Of a stretch of DNA of 64,000 bases, positions 1 to 7,685 are shown one piece after another; positions within the stretch are counted from its first letter, which is position 1, and every line of letters starts with the position of its first letter. The stretch lies in NCBI GenBank assembly GCA_046094505.1, contig JBJTHN010000028.1:1-64000 (forward strand). The letters run 5' to 3'. The notes beneath the pieces were generated by a model. It saw only the letters and a program-made list of their open reading frames with translations. It did not search any database and was not told where the DNA came from. The position numbers were made by a program, and so were the translations under genes. This DNA is from RFTU01 sp046094505. GTDB lineage: Bacteria > Pseudomonadota > Gammaproteobacteria > Burkholderiales > Burkholderiaceae_C.

Positions 1-1
1 T

Positions 2-316
2 GAGATGTTGTGCTTTCAGTCCAACCACGAAGGTGCCCTGGTTGACCGCATCCAGCAGGCCCGCACCGAAGGGGTGGACTGGGTGATCATCAACCCAGGC
101 GCCTACACCCACACCAGCGTGGCCCTGCGTGATGCCCTGGCCGGTACGGCCTTGCCCTTCATTGAAGTGCACATCAGCAACGTGCACGCCCGCGAACCCT
201 TCCGGCGCCATTCCTACCTCAGCGACATTGCGCGCGGCAGCATCGTAGGCTTGGGCGTGGCCGGCTACCGCTGGGCGCTGATGCACATCTTGTCTCACCC
301 GGCTGTGGCGCCCTGA
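2..316 (+). CDS. aroQ: 3-dehydroquinate dehydratase type II, 3' part
   Basis: This is the C-terminal part of type II dehydroquinase, which dehydrates 3-dehydroquinate to 3-dehydroshikimate in the shikimate pathway. The reading frame is open from base 2, so the true start lies upstream of the window. Visible family motifs are QSNHEG near the start, NPGAYTHTSVA in the middle, and the substrate-binding EVHISN segment followed by AREPFR. About 104 residues remain of a family that is usually near 145-150, so roughly the first 40 are missing. argH follows 17 bp downstream on the same strand. Type I enzymes have an unrelated sequence, so the assignment is secure. Confidence 0.95.
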   Translation, partial: EMLCFQSNHEGALVDRIQQARTEGVDWVIINPGAYTHTSVALRDALAGTALPFIEVHISNVHAREPFRRHSYLSDIARGSIVGLGVAGYRWALMHILSHPAVAP

Positions 317-333
317 AGCGGCACACGCCTCGC

Positions 334-1743
334 ATGCCCATGGCCACCAACCCTCTGGACAACAAACAACAAGCTTGGTCGGCGCTGTTCAGCGAGCCGA
401 TGAGCGACCTGGTCAAGCGCTACACCGCCAGCGTGTCCTTCGACAAGCGGCTGTGGCAGGCCGACATCGAAGGCAGCTTGGCGCACGCCGACATGCTGTG
501 CGCGCAGGGCGTGATTGCTGCGCAAGACCTGGCCGACATTCAGCGCGGCATGGCGCAAATTCGCCAAGAAATTGAAAGCGGCGCCTTCGAGTGGAAGCTG
601 GAGCTCGAAGATGTACACCTGAACATCGAAGCCCGCCTCACGCAGTTGGTGGGCGACGCGGGCAAGCGGCTGCACACCGGGCGTTCACGCAACGACCAGG
701 TGGCCACCGATGTGCGCCTGTGGCTGCGCGGCGAGATCGACCAACTGGCCCCGTTGCTGCGCCAAATGCAGGCCAGCCTGGTGGAGCTGGCCGCCGACCA
801 TGCCCACACCATCATGCCCGGCTACACCCACCTGCAGGTGGCGCAGCCGGTGAGCTTTGCGCACCATCTGCTGGCCTATGTGGAAATGTTCGCGCGCGAC
901 GAGCAGCGCTTGGCCGAAGTACGCCGCCGTGTGAACAGCCTGCCCCTGGGCGCAGCCGCGCTGGCCGGCACCAGCTACCCACTGGACCGTGAACGCGTGG
1001 CCCGCACCCTGGGCTTTGAATCGGTGTGCCGCAACAGCCTGGATGCGGTGAGCGACCGAGATTTCGCCATCGAGTTCAGCGCCTTTGCCGCACTGGTGAT
1101 GATGCACATCTCTCGCATCAGCGAAGAGATCATCATTTGGATGAACCAGAACTTTGGCTACATCGACCTGGCTGACCGTTACTGCACGGGCTCGTCCATC
1201 ATGCCGCAAAAGCGCAACCCCGATGTGGCCGAGCTGGCGCGCGGCAAAACAGCGCGTGTGTATGGCCACCTCAACGCCTTGCTGGTGTTGATGAAGGGCC
1301 AGCCGCTGACCTACAACAAAGACAACCAAGAAGACAAGGAGCCGCTCTTCGACACGGTCGACACGGTGCGCGACACGCTGCGCATCATGGCCGAGATGGT
1401 GCAGGGCATCCGCGTGAAGCCTGAAGCGATGGAACGCGCTGCCCTGCGCGGCTACGCCACGGCCACCGACCTGGCCGACTATCTGGTGAAGAAGGGGCTG
1501 CCCTTCCGCGACGCGCACGAGGTGGTGGCGCATGCGGTGAAAACCGCCTTGGGCCGCGGCATCGACCTCTCGGCCTTGAGCCTGGCCGAACTGCAGGCCT
1601 TTGATGCGCGCATCGAGGCCGATGTGCACAGCGTGTTGAGCCTGGCCGGCTCCCTGCAGGCCCGGCAGGTCTTGGGCGGCACCGCGCCGGTTCGGGTGTT
1701 GGAAGAAGTGCAGCGGCACCGACAGCGCTTGGCTGCACCCTGA
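334..1743 (+). CDS. argH: Argininosuccinate lyase
   Basis: The enzyme cleaves argininosuccinate to arginine and fumarate in the last step of arginine synthesis, as a cytosolic homotetramer. The product is 469 residues, a normal length. The fumarase/aspartase-superfamily signature GSSIMPQKRNPD lies near residues 289-300 and carries the catalytic-loop serine. The motif HTGRSRNDQ (about 113-121) and the T-H pair in PGYTHLQ (about 160) are also present. Translation may start at 334 or at the ATG six bases later; the sequence does not decide. dinB begins 7 bp after the stop. Confidence 0.97.
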   Translation: MPMATNPLDNKQQAWSALFSEPMSDLVKRYTASVSFDKRLWQADIEGSLAHADMLCAQGVIAAQDLADIQRGMAQIRQEIESGAFEWKLELEDVHLNIEARLTQLVGDAGKRLHTGRSRNDQVATDVRLWLRGEIDQLAPLLRQMQASLVELAADHAHTIMPGYTHLQVAQPVSFAHHLLAYVEMFARDEQRLAEVRRRVNSLPLGAAALAGTSYPLDRERVARTLGFESVCRNSLDAVSDRDFAIEFSAFAALVMMHISRISEEIIIWMNQNFGYIDLADRYCTGSSIMPQKRNPDVAELARGKTARVYGHLNALLVLMKGQPLTYNKDNQEDKEPLFDTVDTVRDTLRIMAEMVQGIRVKPEAMERAALRGYATATDLADYLVKKGLPFRDAHEVVAHAVKTALGRGIDLSALSLAELQAFDARIEADVHSVLSLAGSLQARQVLGGTAPVRVLEEVQRHRQRLAAP

Positions 1744-1750
1744 CACGGCC

Positions 1751-2881
1751 GTGCAGCGCCGGTGGATCGCCCACCTGGACATGGACGCGTTCTACGCGTC
1801 GGTTGAACTGCTGCGCTACCCTGAACTGCGTGGCCTGCCGGTGGTGATTGGTGGCAGCAGGCGGCATGCGCCGCAGCGCAACAGCCAAGGCCGTTGGCAA
1901 TTCGCCACCCTCAAGGGCTACCAAGGCCGCGGCGTGGCCACCACCGCCACCTATGAAGCCCGGGCCCTGGGCCTGCACTCGGGCATGGCACTGGCCCGCG
2001 CGGCCGATCGTGCGCCCCACACCGTGCTGCTGCCGGTGGACTTTGAAGAGTACCGCCGCTGCTCGCGCCTGTTCAAGGCGGCCGTGGCCGAAGTGGCCCC
2101 GGTGATTGAAGACCGCGGCATTGATGAGATCTACATCGACCTCACCGAGGTGCCGGGCGCGCAAGACGTGGTGGGCCACGACCCCTGCGGGGGTGTGCGT
2201 GCCGTGGGCCAGGCCATCCGCAACTCGGTGCGCCAAGCCACCGGCCTGAGCTGTTCCATGGGCATCACGCCCAACAAGCTCTTGAGCAAGATCGCGTCTG
2301 AACTCGACAAGCCCAACGGCCTGACCATCCTCACCCTGGAAGACCTGCCGCAGCGCATCTGGCCTTTGCCCGTGGCCCGCGTCAACGGCATCGGCCCCAA
2401 GGCGCAGCAGGCCCTGACGGCCATGGGCCTGCACACCATTGGCGACCTGGCCGCTGCCGACCGCGGCATGCTGATCGAGCGCTTTGGCAAGAGCCAAGGC
2501 CGGTGGCTGCACGAAGCGGCCCTGGGCCACGACGACCGCGCGGTGGTGACCCACAGCGAGCCGGTGTCCATGAGCCGAGAGACCACCTTTGAGCGCGACC
2601 TGCACGTCAAGCAAGACCGCCAAGCACTGGCTGCCGCACTCGACCAACTGGCCCAACGCCTGGCCACCGACCTGCAGCGCAAGGGCTATGTGGCACGCAC
2701 GGTGGGCATCAAGCTCAAGTTCGAAGACTTCCGCAGCGTGACCCGTGAGCTCACCCTGCCCCATCCGGTGCAGGAAGCCTCGGCGATCCGGGAAGCCTGC
2801 GGCCAGTGCCTCAAGCGCATCACCTTCGATCGCCGTATACGGCTCTTGGGTGTTCGTGCGGGGGGCCTGGCCAGGGGCTAG
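1751..2881 (+). CDS. dinB: DNA polymerase IV (Y-family)
   Basis: This is an error-prone translesion polymerase. The catalytic acidic residues are visible in HLDMDAFYASVE (about residues 8-19) and in GIDEIYIDL (about 123-131). The helix-hairpin-helix segment VNGIGPKAQQAL follows, and then the little-finger domain. Compared with E. coli Pol IV, a basic and polar insert of about 20 residues sits between GLPVVIGG and the conserved VATTATYEAR. The start is GTG, 7 bp after argH, and the reading frame has no earlier plausible ATG. I cannot see a canonical beta-clamp motif with certainty at the C-terminus. I found no LexA box nearby, but I did not search exhaustively. Confidence 0.93.
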   Translation: MQRRWIAHLDMDAFYASVELLRYPELRGLPVVIGGSRRHAPQRNSQGRWQFATLKGYQGRGVATTATYEARALGLHSGMALARAADRAPHTVLLPVDFEEYRRCSRLFKAAVAEVAPVIEDRGIDEIYIDLTEVPGAQDVVGHDPCGGVRAVGQAIRNSVRQATGLSCSMGITPNKLLSKIASELDKPNGLTILTLEDLPQRIWPLPVARVNGIGPKAQQALTAMGLHTIGDLAAADRGMLIERFGKSQGRWLHEAALGHDDRAVVTHSEPVSMSRETTFERDLHVKQDRQALAAALDQLAQRLATDLQRKGYVARTVGIKLKFEDFRSVTRELTLPHPVQEASAIREACGQCLKRITFDRRIRLLGVRAGGLARG

Positions 2882-2911
2882 GATGCAGGTGTTTGCAATC
2901 GGAGTGTCCCC

Positions 2912-4069
2912 ATGCCCGTGATCACCAACATCGAAGACCTGCGCGTGCTGGCCCAAAAGCGCGTGCCCAAGATGTTCTACGACTATGCCGATTCCGGCTC
3001 GTGGACCGAAGGCACCTACCGGGCCAACGAGAGCGAGTTCGCCAAGATCAAGCTGCGCCAGCGCGTGGCGGTGAACATGGAAAACCGCAGCACGGCGGTG
3101 GAACTGGTGGGCCAAGCCGCCAAGATGCCGGTGGCCATTGCGCCGGTGGGCCTGACCGGCATGCAGCATGCTGACGGCGAAATCCACGCCGCGCGTGCAG
3201 CCGAGAACTTCGGCATTCCCTTTGCGCTGTCCACGATGAGCATCTGCTCGATTGAAGACGTGGCCGAGCACACCTCCGCGCCGTTTTGGTTTCAGCTGTA
3301 CATGATGCGCGACCGCGAGGCCATGGCCCGCATGATCGACCGCTGCAAGGCCGCGCGCTGTTCGGCCCTCATCCTCACGCTTGACCTGCAGGTGATAGGC
3401 CAGCGCCACAAGGACTTGAAGAACGGCTTATCCGCTCCGCCCCGCCCGACCCTGGCCAACCTCCTCAACCTGGCCACCAAGCCCCGCTGGTGCTTAGGGA
3501 TGCTGGGCACGCAGCGCCGCACCTTCCGCAACCTGGTGGGCCACGTGAAGGGCGTGAGCGACATGAAGTCGCTCTCAGCCTGGACCAACGAGCAATTTGA
3601 CCCGCGGCTGAACTGGGACGATGTGGCCTGGGTGAAAGAGCGCTGGGGTGGCAAGCTCATCCTCAAGGGCATCATGGAAGTGGAAGACGCCGAGCTGGCG
3701 GTGAAGGCCGGGGCCGATGCGATTGTGGTGAGCAACCACGGCGGGCGGCAGCTTGACGGCGCACCAGCCAGCATCGAAGCCCTGCCGGCCATCGTGCAGG
3801 CGGTCGGTTCCCGCACCGAGGTGTGGATGGACGGCGGCATTCGCAGCGGCCAGGACGTGCTCAAGGCCTGGGCCCTGGGCGCGCGCGGCACCATGATCGG
3901 CCGCGCCATGGTCTACGGCCTGGGCGCCATGGGCGAAGCCGGCGTCAGCACGGCCTTGCAGATCTTGCACAAGGAACTGGATGTGACCATGGCCTTTTGC
4001 GGCCACACGCAGCTGCGCGGCGTCGACCGTTCGATCTTGGTGCCGGGCACCTACCCGGTGCCGCGCTGA
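2912..4069 (+). CDS. lldD: FMN-dependent alpha-hydroxy acid dehydrogenase (L-lactate dehydrogenase-like)
   Basis: This flavoprotein of the glycolate oxidase/LldD family oxidises 2-hydroxy acids, probably L-lactate, and passes electrons to the respiratory chain. The product is 385 residues. The family signature SNHGGRQLDGAPAS (about residues 272-285) contains the catalytic His and substrate-binding Arg. The phosphate-binding segments WMDGGIRSGQD and GTMIGRA follow. A ribosome-binding site GGAGTG precedes the ATG. LTLDLQVIGQRHKDLKNG replaces the usual LTVD-type motif but keeps the pattern. Glycolate oxidase or mandelate dehydrogenase activity cannot be excluded from sequence. The gene converges on dcd, with only 4 bp between their stops. 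Confidence 0.8.
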   Translation: MPVITNIEDLRVLAQKRVPKMFYDYADSGSWTEGTYRANESEFAKIKLRQRVAVNMENRSTAVELVGQAAKMPVAIAPVGLTGMQHADGEIHAARAAENFGIPFALSTMSICSIEDVAEHTSAPFWFQLYMMRDREAMARMIDRCKAARCSALILTLDLQVIGQRHKDLKNGLSAPPRPTLANLLNLATKPRWCLGMLGTQRRTFRNLVGHVKGVSDMKSLSAWTNEQFDPRLNWDDVAWVKERWGGKLILKGIMEVEDAELAVKAGADAIVVSNHGGRQLDGAPASIEALPAIVQAVGSRTEVWMDGGIRSGQDVLKAWALGARGTMIGRAMVYGLGAMGEAGVSTALQILHKELDVTMAFCGHTQLRGVDRSILVPGTYPVPR

Positions 4070-4073
4070 TCGA

Positions 4074-4643
4074 TCAGGTCTTGGGCAGCGTCACCCCGCG
4101 CTGGCCCTGGTACTTGCCGCCGCGGTCTTTGTAGGAGGTTTCGCACACCTCGTCGCTTTCAAAGAACAGCACCTGCGCACAGCCCTCGCCGGCATAAATC
4201 TTGGCCGGCAGCGGCGTGGTGTTGCTGAACTCCAGCGTCACATAGCCTTCCCACTCGGGTTCGAAGGGGGTGACGTTGACGATGATGCCGCAGCGCGCGT
4301 AGGTGCTCTTGCCCAGGCAGATGGTCAGCACGTTGCGCGGAATGCGGAAGTACTCCACGGTGCGCGCCAGCGCAAAGCTGTTGGGCGGGATGATGCAGAC
4401 ATCGGCCTTGATGTCCACAAAGCTCTTTTCGTCGAAGTTCTTTGGGTCCACCACGGTACTGTGGATGTTGGTGAAGACCTTGAACTCGGGCGCACAGCGG
4501 ATGTCGTAGCCGTAGCTGCTGGTGCCGTAGCTCACGATCTTGTGGCCGTCGGCGGCAAAGCGGACCTGTCCGGGCTCGAACGGTTCGATCATGCCGTGCT
4601 GCTCGGCCATGCGGCGGATCCAGCGGTCGCTCTTGATGCTCAT
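4074..4643 (-). CDS. dcd: dCTP deaminase
   Basis: The enzyme deaminates dCTP to dUTP, feeding dTMP synthesis. It is 189 residues, matching the trimeric bacterial family. The nucleotide-binding motif is GKSTYARCG, and the catalytic Glu lies in the segment VTLEFSNTTPLP. The N-terminal MSIKSDRWIRRMA and the SSYGYDIR segment are typical of the proteobacterial enzyme. An AGGAA ribosome-binding sequence sits just upstream of the ATG. It is transcribed towards lldD. No Dut-type fusion is visible, so it is the monofunctional form. Confidence 0.97.
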   Translation of the reverse strand: MSIKSDRWIRRMAEQHGMIEPFEPGQVRFAADGHKIVSYGTSSYGYDIRCAPEFKVFTNIHSTVVDPKNFDEKSFVDIKADVCIIPPNSFALARTVEYFRIPRNVLTICLGKSTYARCGIIVNVTPFEPEWEGYVTLEFSNTTPLPAKIYAGEGCAQVLFFESDEVCETSYKDRGGKYQGQRGVTLPKT

Positions 4644-4792
4644 GGGGGTTCCTGGGGCTGCGTCAGCGCCGGGGCCCGTGCGGCCCCGCTGCTGATCATT
4701 CTAGGGAAGCCCCGGAGCTTGTCCCATTCGGTTCGGTATTAGTATCGGGCCGTGCCGCCACACCCGGGTGTGCGCGCGGCATGGAGGACCCC

Positions 4793-5335
4793 ATGCGCGA
4801 CACCACGACCCTGCTCGTTCAGTACGCCCGCTACCACCGCGACCCGCGCAACATTGCCACCCACTTGGTGGGTATTCCGCTCATCGTGGTGGGCATCGGC
4901 GTGCTGCTGTCTCACCCGGCCATTCCACTAGACCCCGGTTCGCCCTGGGTGCTCAGCCCGGCCTGGGCACTGTGGGCCGCCGCTGCGCTGTGGTACATCA
5001 CCCGCGGCAACCCCGTGGTGGCCCTCAGCGTGATCGCAGCCAATGGCTTGGCGATGTCGCTGGCGCATTGGCTGGCCTTCGAAGTGGGTGAACAGTGGGT
5101 CGCGTGGGGCGCTGGCCTGTTCGTGGCGGGCTGGATCATCCAGTTCATCGGCCACTACTATGAAGGCCGCAAGCCGGCCTTTATGGACGATCTCATTGGC
5201 CTGTTGGTGGGCCCCATGTTCGTGTGCGCCGAAATCCTGTTCGCCTTGCGCCTGTGCCGTGACCTGCGCGAAACCATCGAGGCTGAAGCCGGCCCGGTGC
5301 AATTGCGCGACCTGCACGCCAGCGCCCTGCGCTGA
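4793..5335 (+). CDS. Mpo1/YGL010w-like (DUF962) membrane protein
   Basis: This is a small integral membrane protein of about 180 residues. The N-terminus (QYARYHRDPRNIATHLVGIPL) carries the conserved histidines of the DUF962/Mpo1 family. Yeast Mpo1 is an Fe(II)-dependent dioxygenase that shortens 2-hydroxy fatty acids; whether the bacterial protein does the same is inference. Several hydrophobic stretches follow, then GHYYEGRKPAF with the second His cluster. I start it at 4793 because GGAGG lies correctly spaced before that ATG; an in-frame ATG at 4781 overlaps the ribosome-binding site. It stands alone between divergent dcd and a convergent CoA-transferase. Confidence 0.8.
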   Translation: MRDTTTLLVQYARYHRDPRNIATHLVGIPLIVVGIGVLLSHPAIPLDPGSPWVLSPAWALWAAAALWYITRGNPVVALSVIAANGLAMSLAHWLAFEVGEQWVAWGAGLFVAGWIIQFIGHYYEGRKPAFMDDLIGLLVGPMFVCAEILFALRLCRDLRETIEAEAGPVQLRDLHASALR

Positions 5336-5398
5336 GCCACTGGGCCCGGCCCTCATCACAGCCCCAGCCCGGGCTGCGCCGGGCTGGCGGCAGGGCGA

Positions 5399-6616
5399 TC
5401 AGGCCACGATGCCCCGCTCGCGCAGCTGCGCAATCTGCTGCGCATCCAGGCCCATTTCACGCAGCACCGCGTCGGTGTCTTCGCCCAGGCGCGGCGCCGC
5501 TTGGCGCACCGTGGCCGGTGTGGCCGATAGCTTGGGCACCACACCCGGCACCTCCAGCTCGTAACCCTCACGCGTGTGTTGCTTGAGGATCATGTCTCGC
5601 GCGCGGAAGTGGGGGTCGGCCGCAATGTCGGCCACCGTGTACACCTTGCCCGCCGGCACGCGGGCCTCGCCCAGGGTCTGCAGCACCTGATCCACTTGGC
5701 GCGGCGATGTCCAGGCCTCGATGGCCGCATCGATTTCCGCCACGCGCGCCACGCGCCCGCTGTTGCCGGCAAGGCCCGGGTCTGCGCCCAAGTCGGGCCG
5801 GCCAATGGCCTGCATCAGCCGCTTGAAGATGCTGTCGCCGTTGCCGGCCACCAGCACATAGCCGTCTTGGCAGCGGTAGGCGTTGGACGGCGCAATGCCC
5901 GGCAAGGCCGAGCCGGCGGCCTCACGCACGGCACCAAAGGCGCTGTACTCGGGCAGCAGGCTTTCCATCACATTGAACACCGCTTCGTGCAGGGCCACGT
6001 CGATCACCTGCCCGCGGCCCCCACGCTGGTCGCGGTGGTACAGGGCCATCATCACGCCAATGGTGGCGTGCAAAGCGGCCAGCGTGTCGCCGATGGACAC
6101 GCCCACCCGCACCGGCACACGCCCCGGTTCACCCGTCAGGTGCCGCAGGCCGCCCATGGCTTCGCCGATGGCCCCGAAACCGGGCAGGTCGCGGTAGGGG
6201 CCGGTTTGCCCGTAGCCTGAAATGCGCACCATGATCAGCCGTGGGTTGAGGGCCATCAGGGCTTCGGGGGACATGCCCCAGCCCTCCAGCGTGCCCGGTC
6301 GAAAGTTTTCGATCAACACATCGGCCTGGGCGATCAGGTCTCGGGCCAGTTGCTGACCTTCGGCCTGCCGCAGGTCCAGGGCCACGGATCGCTTGTTGCG
6401 GCTTTGCACCTGCCACCACACCGAGGTACCGTCCTTGATCAGGCGCCACTGGCGCAGCGGGTCGCCGCTGCCGGGGGCTTCGATCTTGACCACATCAGCG
6501 CCAAACTCGCCCAGGGTCTTGCCGCAAAAGGGACCGGCAATGAGTTGGCCCATCTCCACCACCCGCACGCCTTGCAGCGCGCTGGGGCTGAGGGTTGTGG
6601 GCGAGGGGGCTTGCAT
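5399..6616 (-). CDS. CaiB/BaiF-family (class III) CoA-transferase
   Basis: The 405-residue protein moves CoA between acyl-CoA and a free carboxylic acid. Family marks are GVRVVEMGQLIAGPFCGKTLGEFGADVVKIE near the N-terminus (cited as a region, residues 16-46), NKRSVALDLR, IENFRPGTLEGWG, and the presumed catalytic Asp in SIGDTLAAL. It lacks the glycine-rich loop of authentic formyl-CoA:oxalate transferase, so the substrate is unknown. It starts 3 bp after the fdhD stop on the same strand and is therefore probably cotranscribed with that formate dehydrogenase maturation gene. A link to formate or oxalate metabolism is suggested only by this position. Confidence 0.88.
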   Translation of the reverse strand: MQAPSPTTLSPSALQGVRVVEMGQLIAGPFCGKTLGEFGADVVKIEAPGSGDPLRQWRLIKDGTSVWWQVQSRNKRSVALDLRQAEGQQLARDLIAQADVLIENFRPGTLEGWGMSPEALMALNPRLIMVRISGYGQTGPYRDLPGFGAIGEAMGGLRHLTGEPGRVPVRVGVSIGDTLAALHATIGVMMALYHRDQRGGRGQVIDVALHEAVFNVMESLLPEYSAFGAVREAAGSALPGIAPSNAYRCQDGYVLVAGNGDSIFKRLMQAIGRPDLGADPGLAGNSGRVARVAEIDAAIEAWTSPRQVDQVLQTLGEARVPAGKVYTVADIAADPHFRARDMILKQHTREGYELEVPGVVPKLSATPATVRQAAPRLGEDTDAVLREMGLDAQQIAQLRERGIVA

Positions 6617-6619
6617 GGC

Positions 6620-7549
6620 TTAACCCTCGTGGCCGGAGGAGGACACCACGCGCACCGACGGGCGCATGGGTTCAGGCTCTGAATCGAAACGGTCAAAGCC
6701 GCAGTAGCACAGGAAGTGGCGGTTCGAGGCACGCCCGAAGAGCGTCATGCCCAAGCGCGTGGCCAGGTCGTGGCCCATTTGGGTGACGCCGTTGCGCGAG
6801 ACGATCATCGGCACGCCCATGTGGGCCGCCTTCATCACCATCTCACTGGTCAGGCGGCCCGTGGTGTAGAACAACTTGTCATCACCCTGCACGCCGTTCA
6901 TCGCCATCCAGCCTGCAATGGCGTCGATGGCGTTGTGGCGGCCCACGTCTTCCACGAACATCAGCAGCTGCGCGCCTTTGAACAGGGCACAGCCGTGAAC
7001 ACTGCCGGCGCGGCGGTGCACGCTGTCTTGTTGGCGCATCACCTCCAACACCGCGTGCAAGGTGCTTTGCCGTATGCGGGCGGTGGCGGCGTCGGGCAGC
7101 CGTATGGTCTCCAGCCCCGCCATCACATCACCGAACACGGTGCCCTGGCCACAGCCGGTGGTGACCACCCGCTTGGCCGTACGCGCTTCCAGGTGCTCGA
7201 TGCCCAAGTGGGTCTTCACCGCCGCAGCCGACACGTCCCAATCCACGGTGATCGAAGCCACCTCGGCAGGTGTGGCCACCAGGCGCTGGTTGATCAGGTA
7301 GCCCAAGACCAACAACTCCGGTGCCGAGCCCAGGGTCATCAGGGTGACGAGTTCGCGCTTGTCGACGAACACGGTGAGCGGCCGCTCAATGGGAATGGCA
7401 ATCGTGCGCCGCTGGCCGTATTCGTCGAGGATCTCGATTTCGCGCGTCAAGGCGCTGCCCGCGCTGGTCAGGTGCGGCAGGCCGCTGGGTGCTGCGCAGG
7501 CCACGCTGGGGTGACGGGCAAGGGGGGCTTCAGACTGCGGGCCAAGCAT
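6620..7549 (-). CDS. fdhD: Formate dehydrogenase accessory sulfurtransferase FdhD
   Basis: FdhD transfers sulfur (from IscS in E. coli) to the molybdenum cofactor of formate dehydrogenases, and is essential for their activity. The protein is 309 residues from ATG 7549. Upstream in-frame codons would run into the selB leader and are not needed by the family. Conserved features are VVTTGCGQGTVFGD, HGCALF, EDVGRHNAIDAIAGW, TTGRLTSEMVMKAA and GFDRFDSE at the C-terminus. The catalytic loop has one Cys (GCG) where E. coli has a CxxC pair. It is divergent from selB across a 136-bp gap that should hold both promoters. Confidence 0.93.
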   Translation of the reverse strand: MLGPQSEAPLARHPSVACAAPSGLPHLTSAGSALTREIEILDEYGQRRTIAIPIERPLTVFVDKRELVTLMTLGSAPELLVLGYLINQRLVATPAEVASITVDWDVSAAAVKTHLGIEHLEARTAKRVVTTGCGQGTVFGDVMAGLETIRLPDAATARIRQSTLHAVLEVMRQQDSVHRRAGSVHGCALFKGAQLLMFVEDVGRHNAIDAIAGWMAMNGVQGDDKLFYTTGRLTSEMVMKAAHMGVPMIVSRNGVTQMGHDLATRLGMTLFGRASNRHFLCYCGFDRFDSEPEPMRPSVRVVSSSGHEG

Positions 7550-7685
7550 CCAGCGATTCTCGCCCAGTCGGTATCGCCCTTGCACGGCGGGGGTTCGGGG
7601 CTTGTTCAGGCCCTGCGGGCAGCCCTCGGGCAAGCGTGTAGCATCTGCCGCTTCAAACACCGCCCCTGCACTCGGAGACCCGCGC

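Noticed and set aside
1385..3409. Long open frame on the minus strand across argH, dinB and lldD
   Set aside because: It is antisense to three well-supported genes, rich in low-complexity composition, and typical of GC-rich shadow frames.
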